From NCBI RefSeq assembly GCF_019397265.1, contig NZ_CP068985.1, positions 6,750,001 through 6,814,000 of the forward strand: a stretch of 64,000 bases of DNA. Direction: 5' to 3'. This DNA comes from Nonomuraea coxensis DSM 45129 (GTDB taxonomy: Bacteria > Actinomycetota > Actinomycetes > Streptosporangiales > Streptosporangiaceae). Below are positions 1 through 9,996 of this stretch, in pieces. Made by a program: the position numbers and the translations under genes. The notes under the pieces are model-generated. The model was not told the origin of the DNA and did no database searches. It was given only the letters and a program-made list of their open reading frames with translations. Every line of letters begins with the position of its first letter. Within the stretch, counting starts at the first letter, position 1.

Positions 1-1221
1 GGCCTGCACGCCGAAGTGGGCGTTGCCGTCGCGGCGCGTCCACTCCGTGTACGCCTCCCGCCGCGCCCCCCGCCAGCCGTAGGGCCGCAGGACGGTCCAG
101 CCGTCGGGCGACCGCCAGGCGCGTACGAGCGGCGCCGCCGCCCGCGTGACGCGCGGCGTGGCCGTCGGGCTCGCGCTGGGCGTGGGCGTGCCGGGCGTCG
201 CGACGGGGGTGAGCGGGGCGGTCGCGGCGGCGGCCGCGGTGCTGGCGCGCGGCGCCCCCTCGGCGGGCGTGGCGAACCTGAAGTAGCCGAACGCGCCCGC
301 GCCGATCACCACGACGGCGACCGTGGCCGCCGCGAGCAGGGCCCGGCCCCGGCCGCCGCGCCCGCGCCGGGGCTCGTCGCCGTCGTCGTAGGCGGGGCGG
401 GAGGCGGCGGCGAGCTCGGCCAGCAGCCGGTCGGCCTCCTCGGCGCCCAGCCGGTTCTCCGGCTCCTTCTGCAGCAGGCCGCGGAGCACCGGGTGCATGG
501 CGGGCGGGATGCGCCGGTAGTCGGGCTCCTCGTTGAGCAGGGCGTTGAGCGTGGCCATGGCCTCGCCCCGCTCGAACGGCGAGCGGCCCACCATGCAGGC
601 GTACAGCGTCGCGCCGAGCGACCACAGGTCGGAGGCCGGCCCGGCGGCGTCGGCGCGCACCCGTTCGGGGGCGAGGAAGCTGGGCGAGCCCGTGACCATG
701 CCGGTGCGGGTGAGCGAGGCGTCGCCCTCGACCGTGGCGATGCCGAAGTCGGTGAGCACCGCGCGGCCGTCGTCGGTCATGAGGATGTTGCTCGGTTTGA
801 CGTCGCGGTGCAGGATGCCGGCCTCGTGCGCGGCGCGCAGCGCCGACAGCACCTGGCGGCCGACGTCGGCGGCCTCGCGGATCGGCAGCGCGCCGGTGCT
901 GAGCACGACCTGCTCGACCGTGGGGCAGCTCAGCAGCTCCATGACGATCCAGGGCCGGCCGCCCTCCTCGACGACGTCGTAGACGGCGACGACGCCGGGA
1001 TGGTTGAGCTTGGCGGCGGTGCGGGCCTCACGGACCGTGCGCATGAGCTGACGTTCCCTGTCGCCCGCCGGCAGCCCGTCGGGCAGGACGACTTCCTTGA
1101 TGGCCACCTGACGGTTCAGCAGCGTGTCCCGGCCTTCCCAGACCACGCCCATCCCCCCGCGGCCCAGCTCGCGCACTAACTCGTAGCGCCTGGCGATGAG
1201 CCGGTTGCTATCCGATACCAT
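1..1221 (-). CDS. Serine/threonine protein kinase, membrane-anchored (C-terminus cut by window edge)
   Basis: Eukaryotic-type Ser/Thr kinase of the bacterial PknB-like group; 407 codons are visible and the gene continues beyond position 1. From the ATG at 1221 the protein begins with a glycine-rich loop (GRGGMGVVWEG), then the ATP-binding lysine in VAIKEVVLP, the catalytic HRDVKPSN loop and DFG. After an Arg/Pro-rich stretch there is one membrane helix (about 291-350 in DNA), followed by a Thr/Ala/Pro-rich linker and the beginning of an extracellular domain that does not look like a PASTA repeat in the part visible. The kinase domain would be cytoplasmic, with a sensor outside. The divergent racemase gene starts about 120 bp away. 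The ligand and targets cannot be told from the sequence. Confidence 0.93.
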   Translation of the reverse strand, partial: MVSDSNRLIARRYELVRELGRGGMGVVWEGRDTLLNRQVAIKEVVLPDGLPAGDRERQLMRTVREARTAAKLNHPGVVAVYDVVEEGGRPWIVMELLSCPTVEQVVLSTGALPIREAADVGRQVLSALRAAHEAGILHRDVKPSNILMTDDGRAVLTDFGIATVEGDASLTRTGMVTGSPSFLAPERVRADAAGPASDLWSLGATLYACMVGRSPFERGEAMATLNALLNEEPDYRRIPPAMHPVLRGLLQKEPENRLGAEEADRLLAELAAASRPAYDDGDEPRRGRGGRGRALLAAATVAVVVIGAGAFGYFRFATPAEGAPRASTAAAAATAPLTPVATPGTPTPSASPTATPRVTRAAAPLVRAWRSPDGWTVLRPYGWRGARREAYTEWTRRDGNAHFGVQA

Positions 1222-1339
1222 GTCCGTCCCCTGTAGACCACCACGAACAGTGGGCAAGTTTCCCATACCTGATGGGCGTGCGAGGGAAGCTCGCGAAGCC
1301 TGCTTGCACCAGATGACCGAATGTTGTTCTACTGTGCCT

Positions 1340-2461
1340 ATGACTGATGGACGTCGCGGCCCGCTGGCCGGTGTGCGCGTGCTGGAGCTCGCCGGGCTGG
1401 CCCCGGGGCCCTTCGCGGGGATGATGCTGGCCGACCACGGGGCCGAGGTGCTGCGGGTGGACCGGGTCAAGGCCGTCTCCGACCGGCCGCGCACCGACGT
1501 GATGGACCGGGGCAAGCACTCGATCGGGCTGGATCTGAAGTCGCCCGAGGGCGTGGCCGCGTTCAAGGAGCTGGCGCGGCACGCCGACGTGGTGATCGAG
1601 GTGTTCCGGCCCGGCGTCGCGGAGCGGCTCGGCATCGGCCCCGACGACCTGCACGCCGTCAACGACCGGCTGATCTACGGCCGGATGACCGGCTGGGGCC
1701 AGGACGGGCCGCTCGCCTCCACGGCCGGCCACGACATCGACTACATCGCGATCTCCGGCGTGCTGTCGATGCTCGGGCGCGAGGGCGGCAAGCCCACCCC
1801 GCCGATCAACATCCTCGGCGACTTCGCCGGCGGCGGCCTCATGCTCGCCTACGGCGTGCTGCTGGCGCTGTTCGAGCGGGAGCGCACCGGCAAGGGCCGG
1901 GTGATCGACGCCGCCATGGTGGACGGCGCGTCGATCCTGTTCGCGATGTTCTACCAGGGCGTGCAGAGCGGCTTCTGGGGGCCGCGTGGCACGAACCTGC
2001 TCGACACCGGCGCCCCCCAGTACGACACGTACGAGACCGCCGACGGCGAGTACCTGGCGGTGGGGTCGCTGGAGCCGCAGTTCTGGAAGGCCATGGTCGA
2101 GCTCATGGGCCTGACCGACCTGCCCGACCGCGACGACCGGGCGCAGTGGCCGGCGCTGCGGGCCCGGCTCGCCGAGGAGTTCAGGAAGCGCACCCGGGCC
2201 GAGTGGGAGAAGGTGTTCGACGGCTCGGACGCGTGCGTGTCGCCCGTGCTGTCCATGTCCGAGGCCGCCGCCCACCCGCACAACGTCGCCCGCGACTCCT
2301 TCACCGAGGTCGGCGGGCTCGTCCAGCCCCGGCCCGCGCCGCGCCTGCTGGGCGTGCCCGCCCAGGACCTGTCCCCCGCCACCCGCCTGACGGACCTGTC
2401 CGGCTGGGGCCTCACGCGGGAGGAGGCGGACCGGCTGCGCGAGCGGGGGATCCTCGGGTGA
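1340..2461 (+). CDS. mcr: Alpha-methylacyl-CoA racemase (CaiB/BaiF CoA-transferase family)
   Basis: Predicted to interconvert (2R)- and (2S)-2-methylacyl-CoA esters, needed for beta-oxidation of methyl-branched fatty acids or sterol side chains. The 373-residue protein has the class III CoA-transferase fold. The racemase signature is strong: GHDIDYIAISGVL with His131, the GDFAGGG loop with Asp161, and GSLEPQFW with Glu245. These match in spacing the His126/Asp156/Glu241 set of the mycobacterial racemase MCR, which separates it from true formyl- or carnitine-CoA transferases. The start is the ATG at 1340, just before the conserved GPLAGVRVLEL start of the family; GTG 1334 is a close alternative. 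No operon partner: the kinase is divergent and the next gene is convergent. Confidence 0.9.
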   Translation: MTDGRRGPLAGVRVLELAGLAPGPFAGMMLADHGAEVLRVDRVKAVSDRPRTDVMDRGKHSIGLDLKSPEGVAAFKELARHADVVIEVFRPGVAERLGIGPDDLHAVNDRLIYGRMTGWGQDGPLASTAGHDIDYIAISGVLSMLGREGGKPTPPINILGDFAGGGLMLAYGVLLALFERERTGKGRVIDAAMVDGASILFAMFYQGVQSGFWGPRGTNLLDTGAPQYDTYETADGEYLAVGSLEPQFWKAMVELMGLTDLPDRDDRAQWPALRARLAEEFRKRTRAEWEKVFDGSDACVSPVLSMSEAAAHPHNVARDSFTEVGGLVQPRPAPRLLGVPAQDLSPATRLTDLSGWGLTREEADRLRERGILG

Positions 2462-4495
<2,034 letters not shown>

Positions 4496-4510
4496 GCCGT
4501 ACCCTGGGGG

Positions 4511-5272
4511 TCAGGTGCGGCGCCAGCCGCCGGCCGCGTGGATGCCGCCGTCGACGTGCACCGTCGTGCCCGTGACGAACCTGGCCAGGTCGCCGGCCAG
4601 GAACACCGCCGCCCCCGCCGCCTCCACCGGATCGCCGAGGCGGCCGAGGGGCGGGAGGCGTACGGGCTCGTAGGGGAGGGAGCCGTCGGCGAGCATACGC
4701 TCGCGCACGCCCTCCTCGCCCTCGGTGGGCAGGGCGTCGGGCGCGATGGCGTTGACCCGGACGCCGCGCGGCGCCAGCTCCAGCGCCAGCGACCGGGTCA
4801 GGCTCTCCACGGCCGCCTTCATGGCCGCGTACACGGCGAAACCCGGCGCCGCCTGGTGCGCCTCGCTCGACGTCACGTTGATGATCGACGAGCCCGGCGC
4901 CATCAGCGGCAGCAGCCTGCGGATCATGGCGGTGAGCTGGGTGAAGTTCTCCTCGATCAGCGTACGCTCGCCGCGCGGCGACAGGCTCTCGAACGGGGCG
5001 TGGAAGGTGCCGCCCGCGTTGTTGACCAGCACGTCCACCCGCCCCCAGCGCTCGCCCACCGCGCGGGCGAACACCTCCGCCGCCACCGGGTCGCGCACGT
5101 CGAGCGTCATGGCCGGCTCCCCGAACGGCGGCTTGTCCCGGTCGCAGACGGCCACGTGCGCGCCGAACGCGGCGAAGGTCTCGGCGACGGCCAGCCCGAT
5201 GCCTCGCGCTCCGCCGGTGACGACGGCCACGCGGCCGGTGAGCAGGATCGCGTCGGGACTCAGAGCCGCCAT
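4511..5272 (-). CDS. SDR family NAD(P)-dependent oxidoreductase
   Basis: Classical short-chain dehydrogenase/reductase, 253 residues. Visible motifs are the Rossmann TGGARGIG nucleotide-binding loop near the N-terminus, NNAG, a Ser in NVTSSEA, and the catalytic YAAMK (Tyr-x3-Lys). The C-terminal end has the usual VTGTTVHVDGG. An acidic residue after strand 2 (CDRD) suggests NAD(H) rather than NADPH. Substrate is unknown. Start is ATG 5272; longer in-frame starts upstream would run into the promoter region of the divergent FKBP gene. It is convergent with guaB1, with stops only 15 bp apart. Confidence 0.9.
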   Translation of the reverse strand: MAALSPDAILLTGRVAVVTGGARGIGLAVAETFAAFGAHVAVCDRDKPPFGEPAMTLDVRDPVAAEVFARAVGERWGRVDVLVNNAGGTFHAPFESLSPRGERTLIEENFTQLTAMIRRLLPLMAPGSSIINVTSSEAHQAAPGFAVYAAMKAAVESLTRSLALELAPRGVRVNAIAPDALPTEGEEGVRERMLADGSLPYEPVRLPPLGRLGDPVEAAGAAVFLAGDLARFVTGTTVHVDGGIHAAGGWRRT

Positions 5273-5349
5273 GAACGCAGACGATATCCCGAGCGCATAG
5301 AGTCGTCGGGTCCGAATCACAACGTCAAGTCGCCGACAGGAGCACTTTC

Positions 5350-5724
5350 GTGGCACTCGAGAAGCCCGAGATCGACTTCCCCGAGGGCAACCCGCCCCAG
5401 GACCTTGAGATCGTCGACCTGGTCGAGGGCGACGGCCCCGAGGCCAAGCCCGGCCACAACGTCCGCGTCCACTACGTCGGCGTGGCCTTCTCCACGGGAG
5501 AGGAGTTCGACGCGTCCTGGAACCGGGGGGACGCCTTCGAGTTCCCCCTCGGCGGCGGGCGCGTCATCGCGGGCTGGGATCAGGGCGTCGCCGGGATGAA
5601 GGTCGGCGGGCGGCGCAAGCTCGTCATCCCGCCGCACCTGGGCTACGGCAGCCGCGGCGCCGGCGCCGCCATCAAGCCGAACGAGACCCTCATCTTCGTC
5701 GTCGACCTGCTCGGCGTCAGGTAG
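5350..5724 (+). CDS. FKBP-type peptidyl-prolyl cis-trans isomerase
   Basis: A 124-residue single-domain FKBP that speeds cis-trans isomerisation of X-Pro bonds during protein folding. It has the FKBP core: VHYVGVAFSTGEEFDASW, FEFPLGGGRVIAGWDQGVAGMKVGGRR and IPPHLGYGSRGAG, with the aromatic pocket residues present. There is no signal peptide, so it is cytoplasmic, similar in length to actinobacterial FKBPs. Start GTG 5350 follows an AGGAG at 5338-5342. The gene is followed by a stem-loop at 5735-5772. Confidence 0.95.
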   Translation: MALEKPEIDFPEGNPPQDLEIVDLVEGDGPEAKPGHNVRVHYVGVAFSTGEEFDASWNRGDAFEFPLGGGRVIAGWDQGVAGMKVGGRRKLVIPPHLGYGSRGAGAAIKPNETLIFVVDLLGVR

Positions 5725-5734
5725 TCCCGCGCTT

Positions 5735-5772
5735 CCACCGGCCGGCCTGCCCTGATGACGGCCGGCCGGTGG
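5735..5772 (+). terminator. Stem-loop after FKBP gene
   Basis: Perfect 12-bp inverted repeat (CCACCGGCCGGC / GCCGGCCGGTGG) with a 14-nt loop, beginning 11 bp after the FKBP stop codon. It has no U-tract, as is usual for high-GC actinomycete terminators. It separates the isomerase from the DNA ligase gene. Confidence 0.65.
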
Positions 5773-5819
5773 GTGCCCGGTAGGTAGGGAATGTCGGCCG
5801 CGTGAGGCACGATAGGCGT

Positions 5820-7343
5820 GTGCTTCTGATCGACGTGGTCCGAGTTTCCGAGGCGGTGACGCGCACGTCCGCCCGACTGGGCAAGATCGCGCATCTGGCG
5901 GAGCTGCTGGGCAGGGTCGGCCCCGACGAGGCGGAGATCGCGATCTCCTACCTGTCGGGCGAGCTGCCCCAGCGCCAGGTAGGCGTCGGCTGGCGCACCC
6001 TGGAGGACATCCCGCCGCCCAAGCTCGTCGCCACCGCCACCCTGACCACGGTCGACGCGCTGCTGACCAGGATCAAGGCCGTGTCGGGCCCCGGCTCCCA
6101 GGCGGCCCGCAAGGCGCTGGTGAGCGAGCTGTTCGCCGGGCTGACCAGCCAGGAGCAGCAGTTCGTCCGCCGCCTGCTCCACGGCGAGCTGCGGCAGGGC
6201 GCGCTCGACGGCGTCATGATCGAGGCGGTCGCCAAGGCGTCCGGGGCCCCGTCCGCCGATGTCCGGCGGGCGCTGACGCTGCGCGGCTGGCTGCCCGCGG
6301 TCGGCGCGGCCGCGCTGAGCGGCGGCGTGGAGGCGCTGCGCGCCTTCCGGCTGGAGGTCGGGCGGCCGGTCTCCCCCATGCTGGCCGGCAGCGTCCCCAA
6401 CGTCGCCGCCGCCCTGGACAAGGCGGGCGCGCCCGCGGCGCTGGAGTGGAAGCTCGACGGCATCCGGGTGCAGGCCCACCGGTCCGGCGAGGAGGTCCGG
6501 GTCTTCACCCGCACCCTCGACGACATCACCGCGCAGGTTCCCGAGCTGGTCGAGGCCGTGCTGGCGATGCCGTCGGACGACCTGGTGCTCGACGGCGAGG
6601 TGATCGCGCTGCGTCCGGACGGCCGCCCGCACCCGTTCCAGGTGACCGCCGCGCGGGTCTCCAGCAAGCTCAACGTCGAGCGGTTGCGCGAGCAGACCCC
6701 GCTCAGCGTGTTCTTCTTCGACGCGCTGCGCGCCGGCGGCGACGACCTCCTCGACCTCCCCTACGCCGAACGCCAGGAAGCGCTCTCCCGCACCGTCCCG
6801 CCGACCCTGCTGACGCCGCGCCTGGTGACGGGCGACGTGGCGGAGGCCGAGCGGTTCTTCACCGACGTGGTCAAGGCCGGGCACGAGGGCCTGGTGGTGA
6901 AGGCGCTGTCGTCGCCGTACGCGGCCGGGCGGCGCGGCGCGGGCTGGATCAAGGTCAAACCGCGGCACACGCTCGACCTGGTGGTGCTGGCCGCCGAGTG
7001 GGGCCACGGCCGGCGCGAGGGCAAGCTGTCCAACCTGCACCTGGGGGCGCGCGACCCGGAGGGCGGGTTCGTGATGCTCGGCAAGACGTTCAAGGGCCTG
7101 ACGGACGAGCTGCTGTCCTGGCAGACCGAACGCTTCCTGGAGCTGGCCGAGGGACCGACGGACGACTGGACGGTGCGGCTCCGCCCCGAGCTGGTCGTGG
7201 AGATCGCCTTCGACGGAGTGCAGCGCTCGCCCCGCTACCCGGGCGGGATGGCGCTGCGGTTCGCGCGGGTGCTGCGCTACCGGCCGGACAAGCGCGTGGA
7301 GGACGCCGACACCGTGGACACGGTCCGCTCCCTCATGATCTGA
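5820..7343 (+). CDS. ATP-dependent DNA ligase
   Basis: A 507-residue ATP-dependent DNA ligase of the actinobacterial LigB/archaeal-like group that seals nicks through an enzyme-AMP intermediate. The order is an N-terminal DNA-binding domain (about residues 1-180), adenylation domain with motif [14 protein letters not shown] (Lys211 takes the AMP), LDGEV (motif III), EGLVVK (motif IV), GWIKVKPRH (motif V), then an OB-fold ending in [12 protein letters not shown]. It is an accessory repair ligase; replicative ligation in these bacteria is normally by NAD-dependent LigA. The GTG at 5820 gives the family start [12 protein letters not shown]; an earlier GTG at 5802 is possible. No partner genes adjoin it. 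Confidence 0.93.
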   Translation: MLLIDVVRVSEAVTRTSARLGKIAHLAELLGRVGPDEAEIAISYLSGELPQRQVGVGWRTLEDIPPPKLVATATLTTVDALLTRIKAVSGPGSQAARKALVSELFAGLTSQEQQFVRRLLHGELRQGALDGVMIEAVAKASGAPSADVRRALTLRGWLPAVGAAALSGGVEALRAFRLEVGRPVSPMLAGSVPNVAAALDKAGAPAALEWKLDGIRVQAHRSGEEVRVFTRTLDDITAQVPELVEAVLAMPSDDLVLDGEVIALRPDGRPHPFQVTAARVSSKLNVERLREQTPLSVFFFDALRAGGDDLLDLPYAERQEALSRTVPPTLLTPRLVTGDVAEAERFFTDVVKAGHEGLVVKALSSPYAAGRRGAGWIKVKPRHTLDLVVLAAEWGHGRREGKLSNLHLGARDPEGGFVMLGKTFKGLTDELLSWQTERFLELAEGPTDDWTVRLRPELVVEIAFDGVQRSPRYPGGMALRFARVLRYRPDKRVEDADTVDTVRSLMI

Positions 7344-7831
7344 CCTCCGCGCACCGCACCCCCTGAGCCTCCCGCCGGGGCCCGGGTCTTGTCGCCGGGC
7401 CCTGGGCGGCTGGCTTGCCCGCACCGGCGGCCGGGGCCTTCGAGGACCCTTTCGCTCTTCTCGCCCGATCTTCTCGTTTGCTCTTTCCCGGGACCCTGAC
7501 TCGGGCCTGGAGTTTCACCGCAGCGGCCTTTTCCTCATCAGGGACAGCAGCCTGTTCGCCCTGATCAAGCCCTCTTTTTGCGATCAAGGCGCAGCGATCG
7601 GCATTTCTGCGCAATGAAGAGATCAATGGCAGCTGATGCGATCTTGAGATCAAAGTGAGATATGTCACTAGATCTCATATTATGTTGTCTTTACTAGCTG
7701 TTTGTCCCGTATGTTCGTCCTCACCGCGCGGCATCCCCCGCCGCGCCGACGGAAACGGCCACCGTACGCCCCCACCCCCGCCCGGCCCGGCCTTTCCCTC
7801 CCCTATCCCCTAGCCAGGACCGTGGTTTACC
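7344..7831. other. 488-bp intergenic region with an A+T-rich patch
   Basis: No convincing gene. The left half is ordinary GC-rich sequence. About 7550-7705 is clearly A+T-richer than the rest of the window and contains many GATC tetramers and an inverted repeat TGAGAT(7656-7661)/ATCTCA(7672-7677). A TATTAT at 7678-7683 could be a -10 element for the rlpA-like gene downstream, giving a leader of roughly 140 nt. I looked for the c-di-AMP (ydaO) riboswitch often found before cell-wall hydrolase genes in actinomycetes and did not find its conserved blocks. Confidence 0.45.
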
Positions 7832-8563
7832 TTGGGCCAGCACTCCAACAAACCGTTCCTCGCCGGCAAGCGCCGCTGGACCGCCGTCGCAGCGGGTGCC
7901 GCCGTCATCGCCACCGCCTCGGCCTCCGCGTACGCGGCACTCGCCAACGACGACTCCTCCAAGCGCACGGTGACCGCCGCCAAGTCCGCCGCCAAGAGCG
8001 GCACACCCTCGGCGAAGACCGCGAACGAGGCGGGCCGCCAGTCGAGCCCGAAGCCCCTCCCCCCGGCTCCGGAGCCGCCGGCCGCCTCCCACCCGAACCC
8101 CACGACCCCCGCCCCACAGGCCACGACTTCAGAAGGCGCCTCGGCACAGGGCACGACGACAGACGGAGCGTCGCCGCAGGCTACGACGGCGAGCGAGGCC
8201 GGCAGCAAGACCGCCCGGTCCTCCGCCGACGCCGAGCCGGCCAAGCCCGTGGCCAAGAAGCGCAAGGCGAAGGTCATCTCCTCCGGCACCTGCGGCGCCT
8301 CGTACTACGACGAGCCCCAGATGACCGCCAGCGGCGAGCGCTTCGACCCGTCCGCCATGACGGCCGCCCACAAGACCCTCCCCCTGGGCAGCAAGGTCCG
8401 GGTGATCAACCCGAACAACGGCGAGTCGGTCACCGTACGCATCAACGACCGCGGCCCGTACATCGGCGGCCGCTGTCTCGATCTGTCCGCCGCCGCCTTC
8501 TCCGCCATCGGCAACACGAACGCCGGCGTCATGCGCGTGCGCTATCAGGTCCTGGCCCGCTGA
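7832..8563 (+). CDS. Septal ring lytic transglycosylase RlpA-like protein (DPBB domain)
   Basis: A 243-residue secreted or membrane-anchored protein. It has a basic N-terminus, one hydrophobic segment (about residues 17-37), a long Ala/Thr/Lys/Pro-rich linker (about 40-145), then a double-psi beta-barrel of the RlpA family. The barrel motifs are GTCGASYYDEPQMTASGERF, AAHKTLPLGSKVRV, VRINDRGPYI and RCLDLS. The DPBB fold suggests binding or cleavage of peptidoglycan glycan strands; the conserved Asp in NDRGPY is present. Start is TTG 7832, since no ATG or GTG fits before the hydrophobic segment. The start region lies directly behind CCTAGCCAGGACC, a weak ribosome-binding site. Confidence 0.85.
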   Translation: MGQHSNKPFLAGKRRWTAVAAGAAVIATASASAYAALANDDSSKRTVTAAKSAAKSGTPSAKTANEAGRQSSPKPLPPAPEPPAASHPNPTTPAPQATTSEGASAQGTTTDGASPQATTASEAGSKTARSSADAEPAKPVAKKRKAKVISSGTCGASYYDEPQMTASGERFDPSAMTAAHKTLPLGSKVRVINPNNGESVTVRINDRGPYIGGRCLDLSAAAFSAIGNTNAGVMRVRYQVLAR

Positions 8564-8591
8564 CCCCGTTGGCCGCCGGAGCGGGCTCCGG

Positions 8592-9194
8592 CTATTTGAC
8601 CAGGCGGACGGTCAGCGGGTAGCGGTAGTCGCCCTCGGTCAGGGAGTTGACGCCCGCGACGATCGAGAGGACGAACGCCGCCACCCAGATCACGGGCAGC
8701 AGCACCACGCCGATGATCGTGAACGGGAGCAGGATCGTCGCCCCGACCACCGTCAGCTGGAAGTTGAGCGCCTCCACCGCGTGCCGCCGGATGTAGGGCG
8801 ACGTCTTCCCGGCGGCGAGCAGCAGGATGAGCGGGCCGACGATCGGGAAGCCCAGGGCCAGGAGCAGGTGGCCGGCCGCGGCGCCGAGGCGTTCGTTGCC
8901 CTCCACGGCCCCCGCCGGCCGCGAGGGACAGGCCGGGGCCGGTCGCGGAGCGAGCCGCGGCACCGCCTGCGTGCCGTACAGCTCGGTCATGATGGGCATC
9001 AGGTCGCCGTGGGTGCGCGCCGTCATCGCCCGCTCAAGCCGGTCGTCGAATTCGAGCTTGTCGAACCGGCCCTCCGCGTACGCCGCCTTGACGTGCTCGA
9101 CCACATGCTCCCGGTCCTGGTGGGTGACGCGCAGGTGAGCTGGCGGCACCTCTCCCGGCCCGGGGGTTGTCGGTACCCCCGCCATAGTCGCCAT
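8592..9194 (-). CDS. DUF1707 and DUF4870 domain membrane protein
   Basis: A 200-residue protein with an N-terminal DUF1707 domain (LRVTHQDREHVVEHVKAAYAEGRF and FDDRLERAMTARTHGDL), common in actinobacteria, followed by a C-terminal DUF4870/Tic20-like domain with about three membrane helices (LLLALGFPIVGPLILLL; ILLPFTIIGVVLLPVIWVAAF). Function is unknown; DUF1707 is thought to sit in the cytoplasm and may mediate interaction. ATG 9194 is preceded by AAGGAG with a 4-nt spacer, which decides it over an upstream ATG at 9227. Confidence 0.85.
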   Translation of the reverse strand: MATMAGVPTTPGPGEVPPAHLRVTHQDREHVVEHVKAAYAEGRFDKLEFDDRLERAMTARTHGDLMPIMTELYGTQAVPRLAPRPAPACPSRPAGAVEGNERLGAAAGHLLLALGFPIVGPLILLLAAGKTSPYIRRHAVEALNFQLTVVGATILLPFTIIGVVLLPVIWVAAFVLSIVAGVNSLTEGDYRYPLTVRLVK

Positions 9195-9345
9195 GCCTCT
9201 CCTTCGGTAATCGGTGATGTCTTCCATACTGCGTCGCCGAGCGGCCGGAGGCCATCAGGAGAAACCCGGAGCTGTCCCCGAGATCACCCCTTGAAAAGAT
9301 CATTTCCCTTACGCGCGAAAGCGCCAGACGATATAAAAAGGACCT

Positions 9346-9690
9346 ATGAGATGGCGAGACCGGTATGGCCTTCGTCGATGGCGCGGCCCGAAGGTCGCCA
9401 AGTTCGACCGTGAAGCGACAGACGCCGACATCGAGGCGCTGATCGCATTCGCCCGTTCCCGGCGCGGCGTCGAGTTCTACGTCGAGCCGGAAACGTTCGC
9501 CACTGACACGACCGCCGTGGCCGTCGCCGACGACGGCGAGTGGACCAGGCGCCGGGTCGGGGCTCCCGCGGTGATTCACAAGGTCGCCCGCGACCTGGCC
9601 CTGCCGGTGTACGACGTCCAGCTCACCGGATATCCGCCCCGGATGAGGGCATTCAACGAACGGCGCCGCCGCGAAGAAGGCTCCCTCTAG
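9346..9690 (+). CDS. Conserved actinobacterial hypothetical protein
   Basis: A 114-residue basic protein of a small family that I recognise from actinomycete genomes but which has no known function. The conserved parts are SRRGVEFYVEPETFATDTTAV, DGEWTRRRV and DVQLTGYPPRMRAFN near the C-terminus. No signal peptide or membrane segment. It is divergent from the DUF1707 protein. An A+T-richer stretch (9290-9345) upstream probably holds its promoter. A minisatellite follows the stop codon. Confidence 0.75.
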   Translation: MRWRDRYGLRRWRGPKVAKFDREATDADIEALIAFARSRRGVEFYVEPETFATDTTAVAVADDGEWTRRRVGAPAVIHKVARDLALPVYDVQLTGYPPRMRAFNERRRREEGSL

Positions 9691-9701
9691 TCATCCCCCC
9701 T

Positions 9702-9869
9702 GGTTGCTCGCCGCCAGCCACTCCCTTCTGGTTGCTCGCCTCCGGTTGCTCGCCTCCGGTTGCTCGCCGCCAGCCACTCCCTTCTGGTTGCTCGCCGCCA
9801 GTCGCTCCCCTCCGGTCACTCCCCTCCGGTTGCTCGCCTCCGGATGCTCGCCTCCGGTTGCTCGGTCCA
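9702..9869. repeat. 14-bp minisatellite, 12 units
   Basis: Twelve contiguous 14-bp units with no gaps. The main types are GGTTGCTCGCCTCC, GGTTGCTCGCCGCC and AGCCACTCCCTTCT, with point variants in between. The array starts 12 bp after the stop of the preceding gene and fills the gap to the convergent DUF4192 gene. Several frames stay open on both strands through it because stop codons are rare in the unit; I consider it non-coding. Confidence 0.85.
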
Positions 9870-9996
9870 TCGCTCGGTGCGGTTTTCGCGGCATGCAGGC
9901 TCGGAGATCGGCGGCCTTTCCGTGAGGTGTTTGGGCGTGGGCTCGGTTGTTGCGGGCGTTTGTTCTTCCCCTGTTGCTCGTCGTACGCGCGAAGGC
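9870..9996. other. Intergenic tail between minisatellite and DUF4192 stop
   Basis: No gene seen. Contains short decayed copies of the repeat motif (tcgctcggtgcgg) and then unrelated sequence. It probably carries the terminators of the two convergent genes, but no clear stem-loop was found. Confidence 0.4.

Noticed and set aside
7333-7668. Open frame of 111 codons on the minus strand after the DNA ligase gene
   Set aside because: Lys/Arg/Ala-rich without family resemblance, poor third-position GC in its first half, no ribosome-binding site, and it lies in the A+T-rich intergenic patch.
7344-7831. c-di-AMP (ydaO) riboswitch before the RlpA-like gene
   Set aside because: The usual conserved blocks of this riboswitch could not be found, although the gene type would suit it.
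9702-9869. CRISPR-like array
   Set aside because: Units are directly contiguous with no unique spacers, and no cas genes are nearby.
9691-9925. Several open frames through the 14-bp repeat array on both strands
   Set aside because: All are products of the repeat, which lacks stop codons in most frames; no start with a ribosome-binding site and no sign of a real protein.
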